A DNA stretch of 64,000 bases, from positions 4,979,501-5,043,500 of the forward strand of contig NC_009485.1 of assembly GCF_000015165.1 (NCBI RefSeq), read 5' to 3'. The position numbers and the translations under genes are program-made. How positions within the stretch are numbered: the stretch's first letter is position 1; every line of letters starts with the position of its first letter. Under the pieces are notes generated by a model. The model saw only the letters and a program-made list of their open reading frames with translations, made no database searches and was not told where the DNA came from. Source of the DNA: Bradyrhizobium sp. BTAi1 (GTDB lineage: Bacteria > Pseudomonadota > Alphaproteobacteria > Rhizobiales > Xanthobacteraceae). Below are positions 35,569 to 44,586 of this stretch, piece after piece.

Positions 35569-35859
35569 TTAAGTCTTAGCTAAGGCCGCGAACACGGTAT
35601 CGGGCGCATGCGCAATGACCGTGAGCAAAGCGCGGGCGGGTCCGCGCGGCATGCGCTTGCCCTGCTCCCAATTGCGGATCGTCTCGACCGGCACGCCGAG
35701 CTTGGCGGCAAACTCCTGCTGGGTCAGGTGCACCCGTCGCCGGAGATCGCGCACTTCGAGTGGCGCGACCGGTGCGGTGGTCGCCGGCGCCAGCGGAAAC
35801 TCGCCGCCGTCGCGCAGCTCCACGATTCGTCCGTCTGCCTTCAGCCGTAAGCGTTGCAT
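35569..35859 (-). CDS. Small XRE-type helix-turn-helix protein
   Basis: A 96-residue DNA-binding protein. Its C-terminal half carries an HTH (VHLTQQEFAAKLGVPVETIRNWEQGKRMP) of the kind seen in HigA/NadS-like antitoxins and autoregulators. The N-terminal half (MQRLRLKADGRIVELRDG) is a short beta-rich segment. No toxin gene is adjacent, so it is more likely a stand-alone regulator. Targets unknown. Confidence 0.8.
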   Translation of the reverse strand: MQRLRLKADGRIVELRDGGEFPLAPATTAPVAPLEVRDLRRRVHLTQQEFAAKLGVPVETIRNWEQGKRMPRGPARALLTVIAHAPDTVFAALAKT

Positions 35860-35940
35860 GATCCGACTCCGTCTCGGACGACAGTGTCGCCGAGCCGCGT
35901 TAAGGCCGGATTAACGATATAAGTCGTTCGGACAGTGGGC

Positions 35941-37359
35941 TTATTTCAAACCGAACCAGAGCGTCGCGATGCCCAGGAAGGAGAAGAAGCCGACCACGTC
36001 GGTGACCGTGGTGACGAAGGTTCCAGAGGCGACGGCCGGATCGGCGCGCACCCGTTCGAGCACCATCGGGATCAGGATGCCGCCAAGCGCGCCGGCCACG
36101 AGGTTGGAGATGATGGCGAGCCCGATCACGATGCCGAGACCCGGCGTCTTGAACCAGGCGACCGCGGCGATGCCGGTAATGAGCGCGAAAGCGAGCCCGT
36201 TCACGAGGCCGACCAGCGCCTCGCGCATGACCACGCGCATGGCATTGTTCGGTCCGAGCTCACGGGTGGCGAGCGCCCGCACCGCGACCGTCATGGTCTG
36301 GGTCGCGGCATTGCCGCCCTGGCTCGCCACGATCGGGGCAAGCACCGCAAGCGCCACCATCTGCTGCAGCTGGCCTTCGAACAGCCCGAGCACCGAGGAA
36401 GCCAGAAAGGCAGTGGCCAGGTTGATCAGGAGCCAGTTGAAGCGGCCCTTGGCGATGGTCCAGAAGCTGTCGGACAGTTCCTCGTCGCGCGACACGCCGC
36501 CCAGCGCCTTGAAATCCTCATCGGCCTCCTCCTCGATCACGTCGACGACATCATCGATGGTGATGACGCCGACCAGCCGGTTCTCGGCATCGACCACCGG
36601 GGTTGCGACCAGATTGTACTTGCCGAACAGCCGCGCCACCTCGGCGAGATCGTCGGCGACGGTGACGCGGCGGCGATCCTCGTCGATCAGTTCGGCGAGC
36701 GGTGCGAGACGCCGGGCGCGCAGCAGCGCGTCGAGCGCAACCGCGCCTTGCCAGTGCCGCGCCTCGTCCACGGCATAGATCTCGTAGAAGCGCTCGGGAA
36801 GGTCGGGCGTCTCGCGCATGTAGTCGAGCGCCTGGCCGACGGTCCAGGCCGGCGGAACCGCGATGAACTCGCTCTGCATGCGCCGGCCGGCCGAGCCCTC
36901 GGGGTAATCCAGGCTGCGTTCGAGGACATCGCGCTCCGAGGGCGGCAGCCGCTCAAGAATCTCCTCCTTGTCCTCTTCGTCGAGGCTTTCCAGCAGCTCG
37001 ACGGCATCGTCGGACTCGAGCTCGCGAACGCCCTCGGCGACGGTCGCAGGCTCCAGCTCCTCGAGGATCTCCTCGCGGACGGAATCGTCGACCTCGTTCA
37101 GCGCCGAGAAGTCGAAATCGGTGCCGGTCAGCTCGACCAGACGGACGCGCTGCTCGGGCGCGAGCGCGGCGATCAGGTCACCGAGATCCGCCTCGTGCAA
37201 CTCGGCGACTTCCGCGCGTAGGAACGCCTCGTTCTCGGCGGCAATCGCCGCCGTGATGGCGTCGATGAACTCCGTGCGAATCTCGCCGGAATCGGTGCGC
37301 ATCGCGGCGCGATCGGATAGAGTCACACCTGCAGGGGCAACGTCCGATGTCTCGTTCAT
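35941..37359 (-). CDS. mgtE: Magnesium transporter MgtE
   Basis: A 472-residue Mg2+ channel. The cytosolic N-domain of acidic helical repeats (residues about 50-150) is followed by two CBS domains (MQSEFIAVPPAWTVGQALDYM and VTVADDLAEVARLFGKYNLVATPVVD...LVGVITIDDVVDVIEEE). Five membrane helices then include the family motif ASQGGNAATQT. The CBS and N-domains gate the pore by sensing cytosolic Mg2+. The ATG at 37359 is chosen; an upstream frame adds ten residues. Confidence 0.95.
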   Translation of the reverse strand: MNETSDVAPAGVTLSDRAAMRTDSGEIRTEFIDAITAAIAAENEAFLRAEVAELHEADLGDLIAALAPEQRVRLVELTGTDFDFSALNEVDDSVREEILEELEPATVAEGVRELESDDAVELLESLDEEDKEEILERLPPSERDVLERSLDYPEGSAGRRMQSEFIAVPPAWTVGQALDYMRETPDLPERFYEIYAVDEARHWQGAVALDALLRARRLAPLAELIDEDRRRVTVADDLAEVARLFGKYNLVATPVVDAENRLVGVITIDDVVDVIEEEADEDFKALGGVSRDEELSDSFWTIAKGRFNWLLINLATAFLASSVLGLFEGQLQQMVALAVLAPIVASQGGNAATQTMTVAVRALATRELGPNNAMRVVMREALVGLVNGLAFALITGIAAVAWFKTPGLGIVIGLAIISNLVAGALGGILIPMVLERVRADPAVASGTFVTTVTDVVGFFSFLGIATLWFGLK

Positions 37360-37450
37360 GACGTGCCTCACGAGCGGAATGCAGAGCAATTGGTCTGATT
37401 TGTGCTTTCACGCATTACATAATGGGCAACAGCGAGCGCAACGGGAAAAG

Positions 37451-38305
37451 ATGCCTCGGACGCGACGGATGGTGGGATGGGTAAATGCAGCAGCGATGGC
37501 GGCCGCGCTGCTGGTGGGGCACTGCGCCGCGGCTGCGTCCGCCGAAACCTGTCCGCGCGAAGGCACGCTCGGCACCTCGCGCGTGCTGAGCGTGGACCCC
37601 AAGCACTATCCGCGGGTCGGCCTGAAGAGCTTCCCTGACACGCTGCCGCTGCATGACGGCGAAGTGGTCCTCACCTTCGATGACGGCCCCTCGCCGCCTA
37701 TGACCAACAAGGTGCTCGCAGCACTCGCCCGGGAATGCGTGCGCGCGACATTTTTCCTGGTCGGCAAGCCGGCCTCGGGCCGCGCCGCGCTGGTGCAGCG
37801 GATCGCGGCGGAGGGCCACACGATCGGCCATCACAGCTTCACGCATGCGCATTTTGCGCACATCACGCCGGAGCAAGCGGTCGAGGAGATCGATCGCGGC
37901 ATCGCAGCCGACGAGAAGGCGCTCAACGGCATCGAGACAACAACGCCGTCGACGCCGTTTTTCCGCTTCCCCTATTTCGAATCGACGCCGGCCGCGCTGG
38001 ATCTCCTGGCCTCGCGCGGCATCGCGGTGTTCGGCGCCGATCTCTGGGCCAGCGACTGGAACCCGATGTCGCCGCAGCAGACCCTGAAGCTGCTCACCAG
38101 CCGGCTCAACCAGGCCCGCAAGGGCATCATCCTGCTGCACGATCCGCAACCACGCACGGCCGCGATGCTTCCGGCCTTCCTTCGCTATCTCAAGGAGCAC
38201 GGTTATCGCGTGGTCCATGTGGTGCCGGCCAAGACCGACGAGCCACCGCAGCAGCACAGCGAAAGACCGTCCGGTGCGGCCACGCCGCCCCTGGAAGGCG
38301 GTTAA
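37451..38305 (+). CDS. Polysaccharide deacetylase (first of a tandem pair)
   Basis: A 284-residue secreted NodB-homology (CE4) protein. A signal peptide precedes the domain, which begins near residue 75 with the metal/catalytic motif TFDDGP and continues with HSFTH (H-x3-H zinc ligands), FFRFPYFESTPAALD and a C-terminal KGIILLHD. It should remove N-acetyl groups from a surface polysaccharide or murein. About a third of its residues recur in the next gene, indicating duplication. It is divergent from mgtE. Confidence 0.9.
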   Translation: MPRTRRMVGWVNAAAMAAALLVGHCAAAASAETCPREGTLGTSRVLSVDPKHYPRVGLKSFPDTLPLHDGEVVLTFDDGPSPPMTNKVLAALARECVRATFFLVGKPASGRAALVQRIAAEGHTIGHHSFTHAHFAHITPEQAVEEIDRGIAADEKALNGIETTTPSTPFFRFPYFESTPAALDLLASRGIAVFGADLWASDWNPMSPQQTLKLLTSRLNQARKGIILLHDPQPRTAAMLPAFLRYLKEHGYRVVHVVPAKTDEPPQQHSERPSGAATPPLEGG

Positions 38306-38539
38306 TCCACCGTTCAGGCGCGCCGGCTAGGCTGAAACGATGTGCGGCGCCTGCAGACCTTGCAAACCGGCAACAGCCATGCGCAAACCGGAACGCAAGG
38401 CGATGTAATGTCGCCGCCACCAATCATCCCTGCTATGCCTTCCTCCTTGTGGCGCGGTGCTATGTCCACGATATATCCGGGACCATCGAGGCGCCTGACC
38501 CAAGTGAGTCCGGCCATTGAAGAGAATGCAGGCAGCGTG

Positions 38540-39721
38540 ATGCGTGATCGTGCGTGGGCTTGGGTCGGATCGACATCGTCATGGGTCGCATTGCTGCTCG
38601 GCGCCCTGACCGCTGTCGGCTCAGGCCTGGGATCCCCGGGCGCCGCTGCGGCCGAATGTCCCGGCCATCCCAATGCGCTGGGCACGTCTCGCGTCCTGGT
38701 TGTCGATCCGCAGGAGCATCCGCGCATCGGCGCGATGCAATACAAGGAGACCTTGCCGCTGCGGGATCACGAGGTGGTGCTGACTTTCGACGACGGTCCA
38801 GTGCCGAAATACAGCAATCAGGTGCTGCAGATCCTCGCCGATGAATGCGTCAAGGCGACGTTTTTCACGATCGGCCGCCAGGCCAAGGCGGATCCCGAAG
38901 GTGTGCGCAAGCTCGCGGCGGCCGGCCACACGATCGGCACGCACAGCCAGAACCATCCGCTGAGCTTCAACCGGATGACGCTGGACCGGGTCAAGCCCGA
39001 GGTCGATCAGGGCATCGCCTCGACCGCGGCCGCGCTCAACGATCCCTCGGCGCTGTCGCCGTTCTTCCGCGTGCCCGGCCTGTTGCGCGGCGAGGCGGTC
39101 GAGAACTATGCTGGCACGCTCGGCCTGCAGATGTGGAGCGCCGACTTCCTTGCAGACGATTGGCGCAGCATTTCCGGCACCAAAGTCTATGAACTCGCGA
39201 TCAAGCGGCTGGAAGCGCGCGGCAAGGGCATCCTGTTGCTGCACGACATCCACGCCCGCACCGTCGACGCGCTGCCGAAGATCCTGACCGAGCTGAAGGC
39301 CAAGGGCTATCGCATCGTGCATGTGGTGGCGGCGACACCGGATCGTCCGGCCACACCCACCGAACCCGATGACTGGCTGGTGCATCGTCCATCCGATGAG
39401 ACGCCGGTCGCCAAATGGCCTGCGATTGCGCCGGTCGATCTCGCTGCTGCCGACACCCGTGCCCGCGCGACATTGGACGATTTCGGCGTGCTCGATCCAT
39501 TGCCGGCATCGCGAGCGGCACCGAAACCGGCATGGCCGCGGCCAGCGCTACGGCTGCAGACCGCGACAGCGCCCGCCTTGCCGGCTCCCTCGGCCGATCT
39601 GTTCGCTTGGCCACCTGCGGCACCGCTGACGGCGCAGCGCCGTCAAGTCGCCCGCGTCGAGCGTCCGGCCGTGAAGCCGGCGCCGCGCCCGGTTCGCATG
39701 GCCAGCCTGAAGCGGCGCTGA
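38540..39721 (+). CDS. Polysaccharide deacetylase (second of a tandem pair) with long C-terminal tail
   Basis: A 393-residue secreted CE4 protein, paralogous to the preceding gene: both share LGTSRVL-VD, a TLPL-hinge, TFDDGP, an ECV-ATFF segment and KGI-LLHD. Zinc-ligand H-x3-H appears as HSQNH. It differs in a tail of about 130 residues rich in Ala/Pro/Arg. The ATG at 38540 places the signal peptide (WVALLLGALTAVGSGLGSPGAAAA) properly. The 234-bp gap after the first gene allows separate control. Confidence 0.9.
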   Translation: MRDRAWAWVGSTSSWVALLLGALTAVGSGLGSPGAAAAECPGHPNALGTSRVLVVDPQEHPRIGAMQYKETLPLRDHEVVLTFDDGPVPKYSNQVLQILADECVKATFFTIGRQAKADPEGVRKLAAAGHTIGTHSQNHPLSFNRMTLDRVKPEVDQGIASTAAALNDPSALSPFFRVPGLLRGEAVENYAGTLGLQMWSADFLADDWRSISGTKVYELAIKRLEARGKGILLLHDIHARTVDALPKILTELKAKGYRIVHVVAATPDRPATPTEPDDWLVHRPSDETPVAKWPAIAPVDLAAADTRARATLDDFGVLDPLPASRAAPKPAWPRPALRLQTATAPALPAPSADLFAWPPAAPLTAQRRQVARVERPAVKPAPRPVRMASLKRR

Positions 39722-39770
39722 GGCGGGGTTTTGCAAGACCCGCCCGAGATCGCTTGATGGGGCTCGGGCG
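39722..39770. terminator. Possible terminator hairpins between convergent genes
   Basis: Two alternative stems overlap here: GGCGGG (39722-39727) with CCCGCC (39739-39744), and CGCCCGAG (39741-39748) with CTCGGGCG (39763-39770). Neither is followed by a T run. The position between the deacetylase stop and a convergent gene makes a termination role plausible but unproven. Confidence 0.35.
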
Positions 39771-39789
39771 TCTCGCTGCGGGTGCGTGA

Positions 39790-40164
39790 TCAGTTGGTGA
39801 CGAGCTTGCTGACGCAGAGGATGACGGCCGCTGCCAGGAAGAACAGGTCCATGTAGGACTTCTTCTCGCCATCGCGCCGCAGCGAGCCGACGTCGTTCAT
39901 GGTCTGCTTGTTGACGACCTGACTGACCGGACCATCGCCGAGCATGCCGGCGAGGCGGCGAACATCGCCTTCGAGCTTTTCGATCCGCCCGAAGAAGTGG
40001 AACGAGCGAATGACCGTGACCGCACGCATGCCGGCGTAGAGCAGGATGACCAGTGCGAGAACCGCGCGATTCTGATATTTCTCGATGTAGTTGAGGCTCA
40101 TATAGACGGCCCCGAGAAATACGAAATTGGAAACGAAGCGGTAGGCTAGGCCCGCGAAGTTCAT
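39790..40164 (-). CDS. Small inner-membrane protein, unknown function
   Basis: A 124-residue protein with three likely membrane helices: FVSNFVFLGAVYMSLNYI, AVLALVILLYAGMRAVTVI and a C-terminal MDLFFLAAAVILCVSKLV. A polar loop between the second and third contains RIEKLEGDVRRLAGMLGDGP. No family is recognised. The ATG at 40164 has GGGGGAG upstream and is preferred to a GTG four codons earlier. Confidence 0.65.
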   Translation of the reverse strand: MNFAGLAYRFVSNFVFLGAVYMSLNYIEKYQNRAVLALVILLYAGMRAVTVIRSFHFFGRIEKLEGDVRRLAGMLGDGPVSQVVNKQTMNDVGSLRRDGEKKSYMDLFFLAAAVILCVSKLVTN

Positions 40165-40413
40165 CTGCTCCCCCACATGATGTCCGGATCACTGGCCGAC
40201 AACAGAACTCACGAACCGCGTTCGCCCCCGCGTTCCGGCCCAACCAGCGCGACCCTAGGAGCGCTGGCTTGCGAATTCGTGAAGTGGGAGATTTTGACAG
40301 AACCGACCGGCTCGCTTGGTAAACGACTGGCTGAGCTTTGCAGCCGGCAATTGAAGCCTATTTAGATCACTCCTTTTCGAACCTTGCTTTGCAACAGCCG
40401 TGCGTGGACGCGC

Positions 40414-41652
40414 CTAGGCACCGAAACGCGCCGGCGAGAGAGCATCGACCGTGACGCTGGGCGCTTCGCCGCTCATCAGCTCGGCCAGGATACGGCCGGT
40501 CGCCGGCCCCAACGTGAAGCCCTGATGACCATGGCCGAAATGCAGCCACAGCCCCTTGTGCCGCGCGGTCTCACCAACCACCGGCAGCATGTCCGGCATG
40601 CAGGGCCGCGTGCCCAGCCAGGGCTCCGGCTCGACCGGCTTGCCGAGATCGATCAGCTGCCGTGCCGCAGCTTCGGCCTTGCCGAGTTGCACCGGCGTCA
40701 GTTCGGCGTCCGGCGCCGACAGCTCCGCGCCGGTGGTGATGCGCACGCCCTTGGCCATCGGGTTCATCAGATAGCCGAACGCCGCATCGCGCAGCGGCAG
40801 GTCGAGCGGCGCTCCGCCGCTGTAATGCCGATGATAGCCGCGCTTGCGCACCATCGGGATATCATAGCCGAAGCGCTGCAGGAATGTCGGCGACCACGGC
40901 CCGAGCGACACGACCGCGGCCTCGGCTTCGATCCGGCCCTCATCGCTGATGACGCTCCAGCCGCTGCCCTGCTGGGCCAGCGTGGTCGCATCGCCGCGCA
41001 CGAGCTTGCCGCCGCGGCGCACGAACAGCTCAGCATAGGACGTCACCAGGCTGCCGGGATCGGACACGGTCCACGGCTCCTGCCAATGCAGCCCGCCGAT
41101 GCCGCTGTCGTTGAGGCCTGGCTCGGCCTTGGCCAGCTCGCTTGCGCTGAGCACCTTGAACTTGACGCCGAACGCCGTCCCCACGGCCTCGGCGTCCTTC
41201 ACTTCCTTGTCGAACTGCGCCTGGTTCCGGTGCAGCACGCGAAAGCCGTCGCGACGCACGAGATTGCCGGCGCCGGCGGCGGTGATCAGCGGCTCATGTT
41301 CCGGCGCGGCGCGGGCGATCAACTGCGCATAGGTGCGTGTCAGCACCTCGTGGCGGGCGGGAAACGAGTTCCACCAATATTGCAGCAGCGGCCGCATGTG
41401 ATAGGGCAGCGCCGTCAGCTCATAATGAACGTCGTTGGTGCGTGCCAGCGCGATGTCGAGGACACCGGCGAGATCATAGGGCATCGCATAGGGCCTGACG
41501 GCCTCGCTCTGGATGATCCCGGCATTGCCATAGCTGGTCTCGCGGCCCGGCTCCTTGCGGTCGACCAGGGCGACCGACCAGCCACGGCTCTGCAGATGCA
41601 GCGCCGTGCCGACGCCGACCATGCCACCTCCGAGAACGATCGCGCTTCGCAT
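40414..41652 (-). CDS. FAD-dependent D-amino-acid dehydrogenase-like oxidoreductase (DadA/DAO family)
   Basis: A 412-residue flavoprotein with the FAD motif VLGGGMVGVGTALHLQSRGWSVALVD at the N-terminus and a C-terminal PWLGTRPCMPDMLPVVGETARHKGLWLHFGHGHQGFTLGPATG. This is the DadA/glycine-oxidase type that oxidises amino acids or amines to imines. The ATG at 41652 has AGGAG about eight bases upstream. A RidA gene follows 17 bases upstream in the same operon; RidA proteins hydrolyse such imines, which supports amine oxidation. Confidence 0.88.
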   Translation of the reverse strand: MRSAIVLGGGMVGVGTALHLQSRGWSVALVDRKEPGRETSYGNAGIIQSEAVRPYAMPYDLAGVLDIALARTNDVHYELTALPYHMRPLLQYWWNSFPARHEVLTRTYAQLIARAAPEHEPLITAAGAGNLVRRDGFRVLHRNQAQFDKEVKDAEAVGTAFGVKFKVLSASELAKAEPGLNDSGIGGLHWQEPWTVSDPGSLVTSYAELFVRRGGKLVRGDATTLAQQGSGWSVISDEGRIEAEAAVVSLGPWSPTFLQRFGYDIPMVRKRGYHRHYSGGAPLDLPLRDAAFGYLMNPMAKGVRITTGAELSAPDAELTPVQLGKAEAAARQLIDLGKPVEPEPWLGTRPCMPDMLPVVGETARHKGLWLHFGHGHQGFTLGPATGRILAELMSGEAPSVTVDALSPARFGA

Positions 41653-41669
41653 CGTCATCACTCCTGCTG

Positions 41670-42020
41670 TCAGCTTCGCGCCGCCGCGACGACCGTGATC
41701 TCGATCTTCACGTCCGCCATCATCTGCGCCTGCACCGTGGTCCGCACCGGCAGCGGATCCTTGAAATGCTTGCGATAGGCTTCATTGAACGCCGCGAAAT
41801 CGGCCTTGTCGGCGAGATGCACCATGCAGGACACGACATCGTCGAGCGACAGGCCCTCGCCGGCGAGCGTCTCGCCGATCAGCTTGAACGTCAGGTCGGT
41901 CTGCGCCGCGATCCCTTCCGGGATGGTGCCGTCATCGGCGACCGGCACCTCACCCGAGAGGAACACCAGCCCGCCGGCGCGGCGCACCAGCGAGAACGGC
42001 CATGAGGGTGAATCGGACAT
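41670..42020 (-). CDS. RidA/YjgF family enamine/imine deaminase
   Basis: A 116-residue RidA-superfamily protein with FSLVRRAGGLVFLSGEVPV, DVVSCMVHLADKADFAAFNEAYRKHF and the terminal PVRTTVQAQMMADVKIEITVVAA, including the Arg used for carboxylate binding. It probably hydrolyses the imine made by the neighbouring flavoprotein oxidase. It lies between that oxidase and an amidase on the same strand, with gaps of 17 and 37 bases. Confidence 0.9.
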   Translation of the reverse strand: MSDSPSWPFSLVRRAGGLVFLSGEVPVADDGTIPEGIAAQTDLTFKLIGETLAGEGLSLDDVVSCMVHLADKADFAAFNEAYRKHFKDPLPVRTTVQAQMMADVKIEITVVAAARS

Positions 42021-42057
42021 CGCTATCTCCAGAAGGTGTTGATCATGACGGCGCGCT

Positions 42058-43554
42058 TCAATCCCACGCCATGAAGCCGGGCGCCTGGGCCAGCGGCGGC
42101 AGCGCGGCGAGCCCGGCGAGATCCGGCTGCGGCCGGCACAATTCGGCGTCGCCAGCGAAAGCCTGTTCCAGGGCCGCGGCAATGCCGAGCACCAGCGCAT
42201 CGCCGCCCCGCGGGCCGACGATCTGCAGACCGAACGGCAAGCCGTTCTCGTCGCGGCCGAGCGGCAGGCTCAGCGCGGGATGGCCGGCGAGCGTCACCGC
42301 ATAGGCCAGCGCCAGCCAATGGAAGTAGGATCTGGTCGGCACGCCGTCGATCTCGGCCGGATAGAGCTCGGACCACGGCCGCGGGCTGAGCGTGATGGTC
42401 GGGCTGATCAGCACATCATGCGCGGCGAAGAAGCTCTGATAGGCGCGGTAGATGCTGGTCTGGTTGGCCGCCGCGCGCGAAAAATCCTCGAGGCTGTAGG
42501 ACAGCCCCTCCTCGACATTGGCGCGGACATTCGGCCCCAGCATCTCAGGCCGTTCGCGATAATTCTTGCCATGCTGGGTGAGGAACAGCGAGGCGCGCAG
42601 CACCGCAAAGGTCTCGTCGGCGCCGCTGCAATCGGGTGTCGCTTCGCTGGCGTCCGCAAACAGCGGCGCGATGCGCCTCACCCGCGCGCGAAAGGCGCGG
42701 CGGATCAGCGCTTCCGTCGGCGCAAAACCAAAATCCTCGGTGAAGGCGAGGCGCAGCCTGCCGAGGTCGATGGCCGGCGGCACGGCCCAGCGCGCGGGTG
42801 TGCCACGCACCGCCTCGCCGGGCAGCGTGTAGGCAAGCGGATCGCGCGTATCGTCGCTCGCCATCACTGACAGCATCAGCGCCGTATCGGCCACATTGCG
42901 CGCCATCGGTCCGTCGGTCGACAGGCACGACCAGCCATGGGCGCGCTTGTCGCTGGCGACGAGCCCGTAGGACGGCCGCATGCCGACGATGCCACAGAAG
43001 CCGGCCGGATTGCGCAAGGAGCCACCGGTGTCGGAGCCCGAGGCCAACGGCGCCATGCCACAGGCCAAAGCCGCCGCCGAGCCGCCGGAGGAGCCGGCGG
43101 CTGAGCGCAGCGGATCGAACGGATTGCCGGTGGCGCCGAACACGGGATTACGCGTGTTGCCGCCCGCCGCCCATTCCGGCGTGTTGGTCTTGCCGAAGAT
43201 GATGGCGCCCGCCGCACGCAGCCGCGCCACCGACGCCTGGTCGGCCACCGGTACATTGTCGGCCAGGATCGGGCTGCCATAGGTGGAGCGCATCCCGGCG
43301 GTGTCCTGGGTGTCCTTGATCAGCACCGGCAGGCCGTGCAGCGGCCCCTTGTCCTCGCCCCTGACGAGCTCGGCCTCGGCGGCCTTGGCCTCCGCCCGGG
43401 CGCCCGCCTCGTCCAGGGTCACGACAGCATTGACCGCCGGATTGACCGCGGCGATCCGTTCGAGGCACGAATCGAGCAAAGCGACGGGGGAGATCGCCTT
43501 TGTTTTCAGGAGCTTGACCAGATCGCTGGCGGTGTTGTCGCAAATCGATGCCAA
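42058..43554 (-). CDS. Amidase (amidase-signature family)
   Basis: A 498-residue amidase-signature hydrolase. The catalytic Lys is in PVLIKDTQDTAG. The Ser-cisSer-Lys signature lies in GSSGGSAAALACGMAPLASGSDTGGSLRNPA. It hydrolyses carboxamides to acid plus ammonia; the specific substrate is unknown. The start must be TTG at 43554, because an in-frame TAA lies ten codons upstream and no ATG is available. It is the first gene of the amidase-RidA-oxidase operon. Confidence 0.92.
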   Translation of the reverse strand: MASICDNTASDLVKLLKTKAISPVALLDSCLERIAAVNPAVNAVVTLDEAGARAEAKAAEAELVRGEDKGPLHGLPVLIKDTQDTAGMRSTYGSPILADNVPVADQASVARLRAAGAIIFGKTNTPEWAAGGNTRNPVFGATGNPFDPLRSAAGSSGGSAAALACGMAPLASGSDTGGSLRNPAGFCGIVGMRPSYGLVASDKRAHGWSCLSTDGPMARNVADTALMLSVMASDDTRDPLAYTLPGEAVRGTPARWAVPPAIDLGRLRLAFTEDFGFAPTEALIRRAFRARVRRIAPLFADASEATPDCSGADETFAVLRASLFLTQHGKNYRERPEMLGPNVRANVEEGLSYSLEDFSRAAANQTSIYRAYQSFFAAHDVLISPTITLSPRPWSELYPAEIDGVPTRSYFHWLALAYAVTLAGHPALSLPLGRDENGLPFGLQIVGPRGGDALVLGIAAALEQAFAGDAELCRPQPDLAGLAALPPLAQAPGFMAWD

Positions 43555-43760
43555 GGGACTTCTCTTTCCGTTTCGGAAAACTATTTAGCATATACGAAAT
43601 CAAATGCACGATGTGAAAACGCAATGTTCCACCGCTGCTCATGCATGACCGCTGGCGGTCGAGGCAGCTGATTGAATTGCCTGGCGTTTCGCGCGAGATT
43701 ACCCGTCCGCGCCGCGCAACCAAGAAACGCGATCCGCTAACGGATTTTCCGGAGTCCCCA

Positions 43761-44429
43761 GTGACCGATACCGCTGTCAGCGAGTCCGCCTCCGAAAGCC
43801 CCCATTCCCAGCTCGGCCACTGCCTGAAGGCCGCCCGGCAGGCGCGCGGGCTGACCCTGAAGCAGGTGGCGGAGAAGACGGGCATGGCGCTGTCGACCTT
43901 GTCCAAGGTCGAGAACGGCCTGATGTCGCTGACCTATGACAAGCTGCTGCAGCTGACCTCGGGCCTGCAGATGGACATCGCCGAGCTGTTCAGCCCGGCT
44001 GCGCCGCGGCCCGAGCCGGGCCGGCCGGTGACCGCCCGCCGCAGCATCAGCCGCGCCGGCCAGGGCCAGGTGGTGAACACGAGGTTCTACACTTACGTCT
44101 ATCAGTGCACCGATCTGATCGGGAAACGCATGGTGCCGATGATCACCGAGGTGCGCGCGCGCACGCTCGATGAGTTCGGTCCCCTGCTCCGCCACAGCGG
44201 CGAGGAGTACTTCCTGGTCACCCGCGGCACCATCGCCGTGCACACCGAGTTCTACGCGCCGGAGATCCTGCACGAGGGCGACGGCATCTACCTCGACAGC
44301 ACCATGGGCCACGCCTATCTCAACGCCGGCGAAGCGGACTCGGCGCAGGGCGTGTGTCTGTGCACCAGCGAGCAGGCCGACCTGTTCGAGCAGCTGCACC
44401 GGATCGCAAAGAAGGACGCGGTGGAGTGA
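43761..44429 (+). CDS. XRE-cupin transcriptional regulator
   Basis: A 222-residue regulator with an N-terminal HTH (LGHCLKAARQARGLTLKQVAEKTGMALSTLSKVENGLMSLTYDKLLQLTSGL) and a C-terminal cupin domain (HSGEEYFLVTRGTIAVHTEFYAPEILHEGDGIYLDSTMGHAYLNAG) that likely binds the effector. A GTG start at 43761 is supported by GGAG six bases upstream; longer frames run into non-coding-looking sequence. It is divergent from the amidase operon across about 206 bp and probably controls it. Confidence 0.9.
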   Translation: MTDTAVSESASESPHSQLGHCLKAARQARGLTLKQVAEKTGMALSTLSKVENGLMSLTYDKLLQLTSGLQMDIAELFSPAAPRPEPGRPVTARRSISRAGQGQVVNTRFYTYVYQCTDLIGKRMVPMITEVRARTLDEFGPLLRHSGEEYFLVTRGTIAVHTEFYAPEILHEGDGIYLDSTMGHAYLNAGEADSAQGVCLCTSEQADLFEQLHRIAKKDAVE

Positions 44430-44586
44430 GCGTGGGATCGAAGCGGCCTCGTCGCTAGCCACGTTGGCTGCGGCGCGCCCGGCTGCCCCCTCGTCGGATT
44501 GAGGGCGAGACGACCGGCCCAACTCGGAGGCTTCGGCGCCGCGAGATGGCATGACCTGCGCGGATCACACCATCATGGCACGGGGC

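Noticed and set aside
35569..35859. A toxin-antitoxin pair around the small HTH protein
   Set aside because: The HTH resembles antitoxins, but no toxin-sized frame lies next to it; the flanking gaps are only about 70-80 bases.
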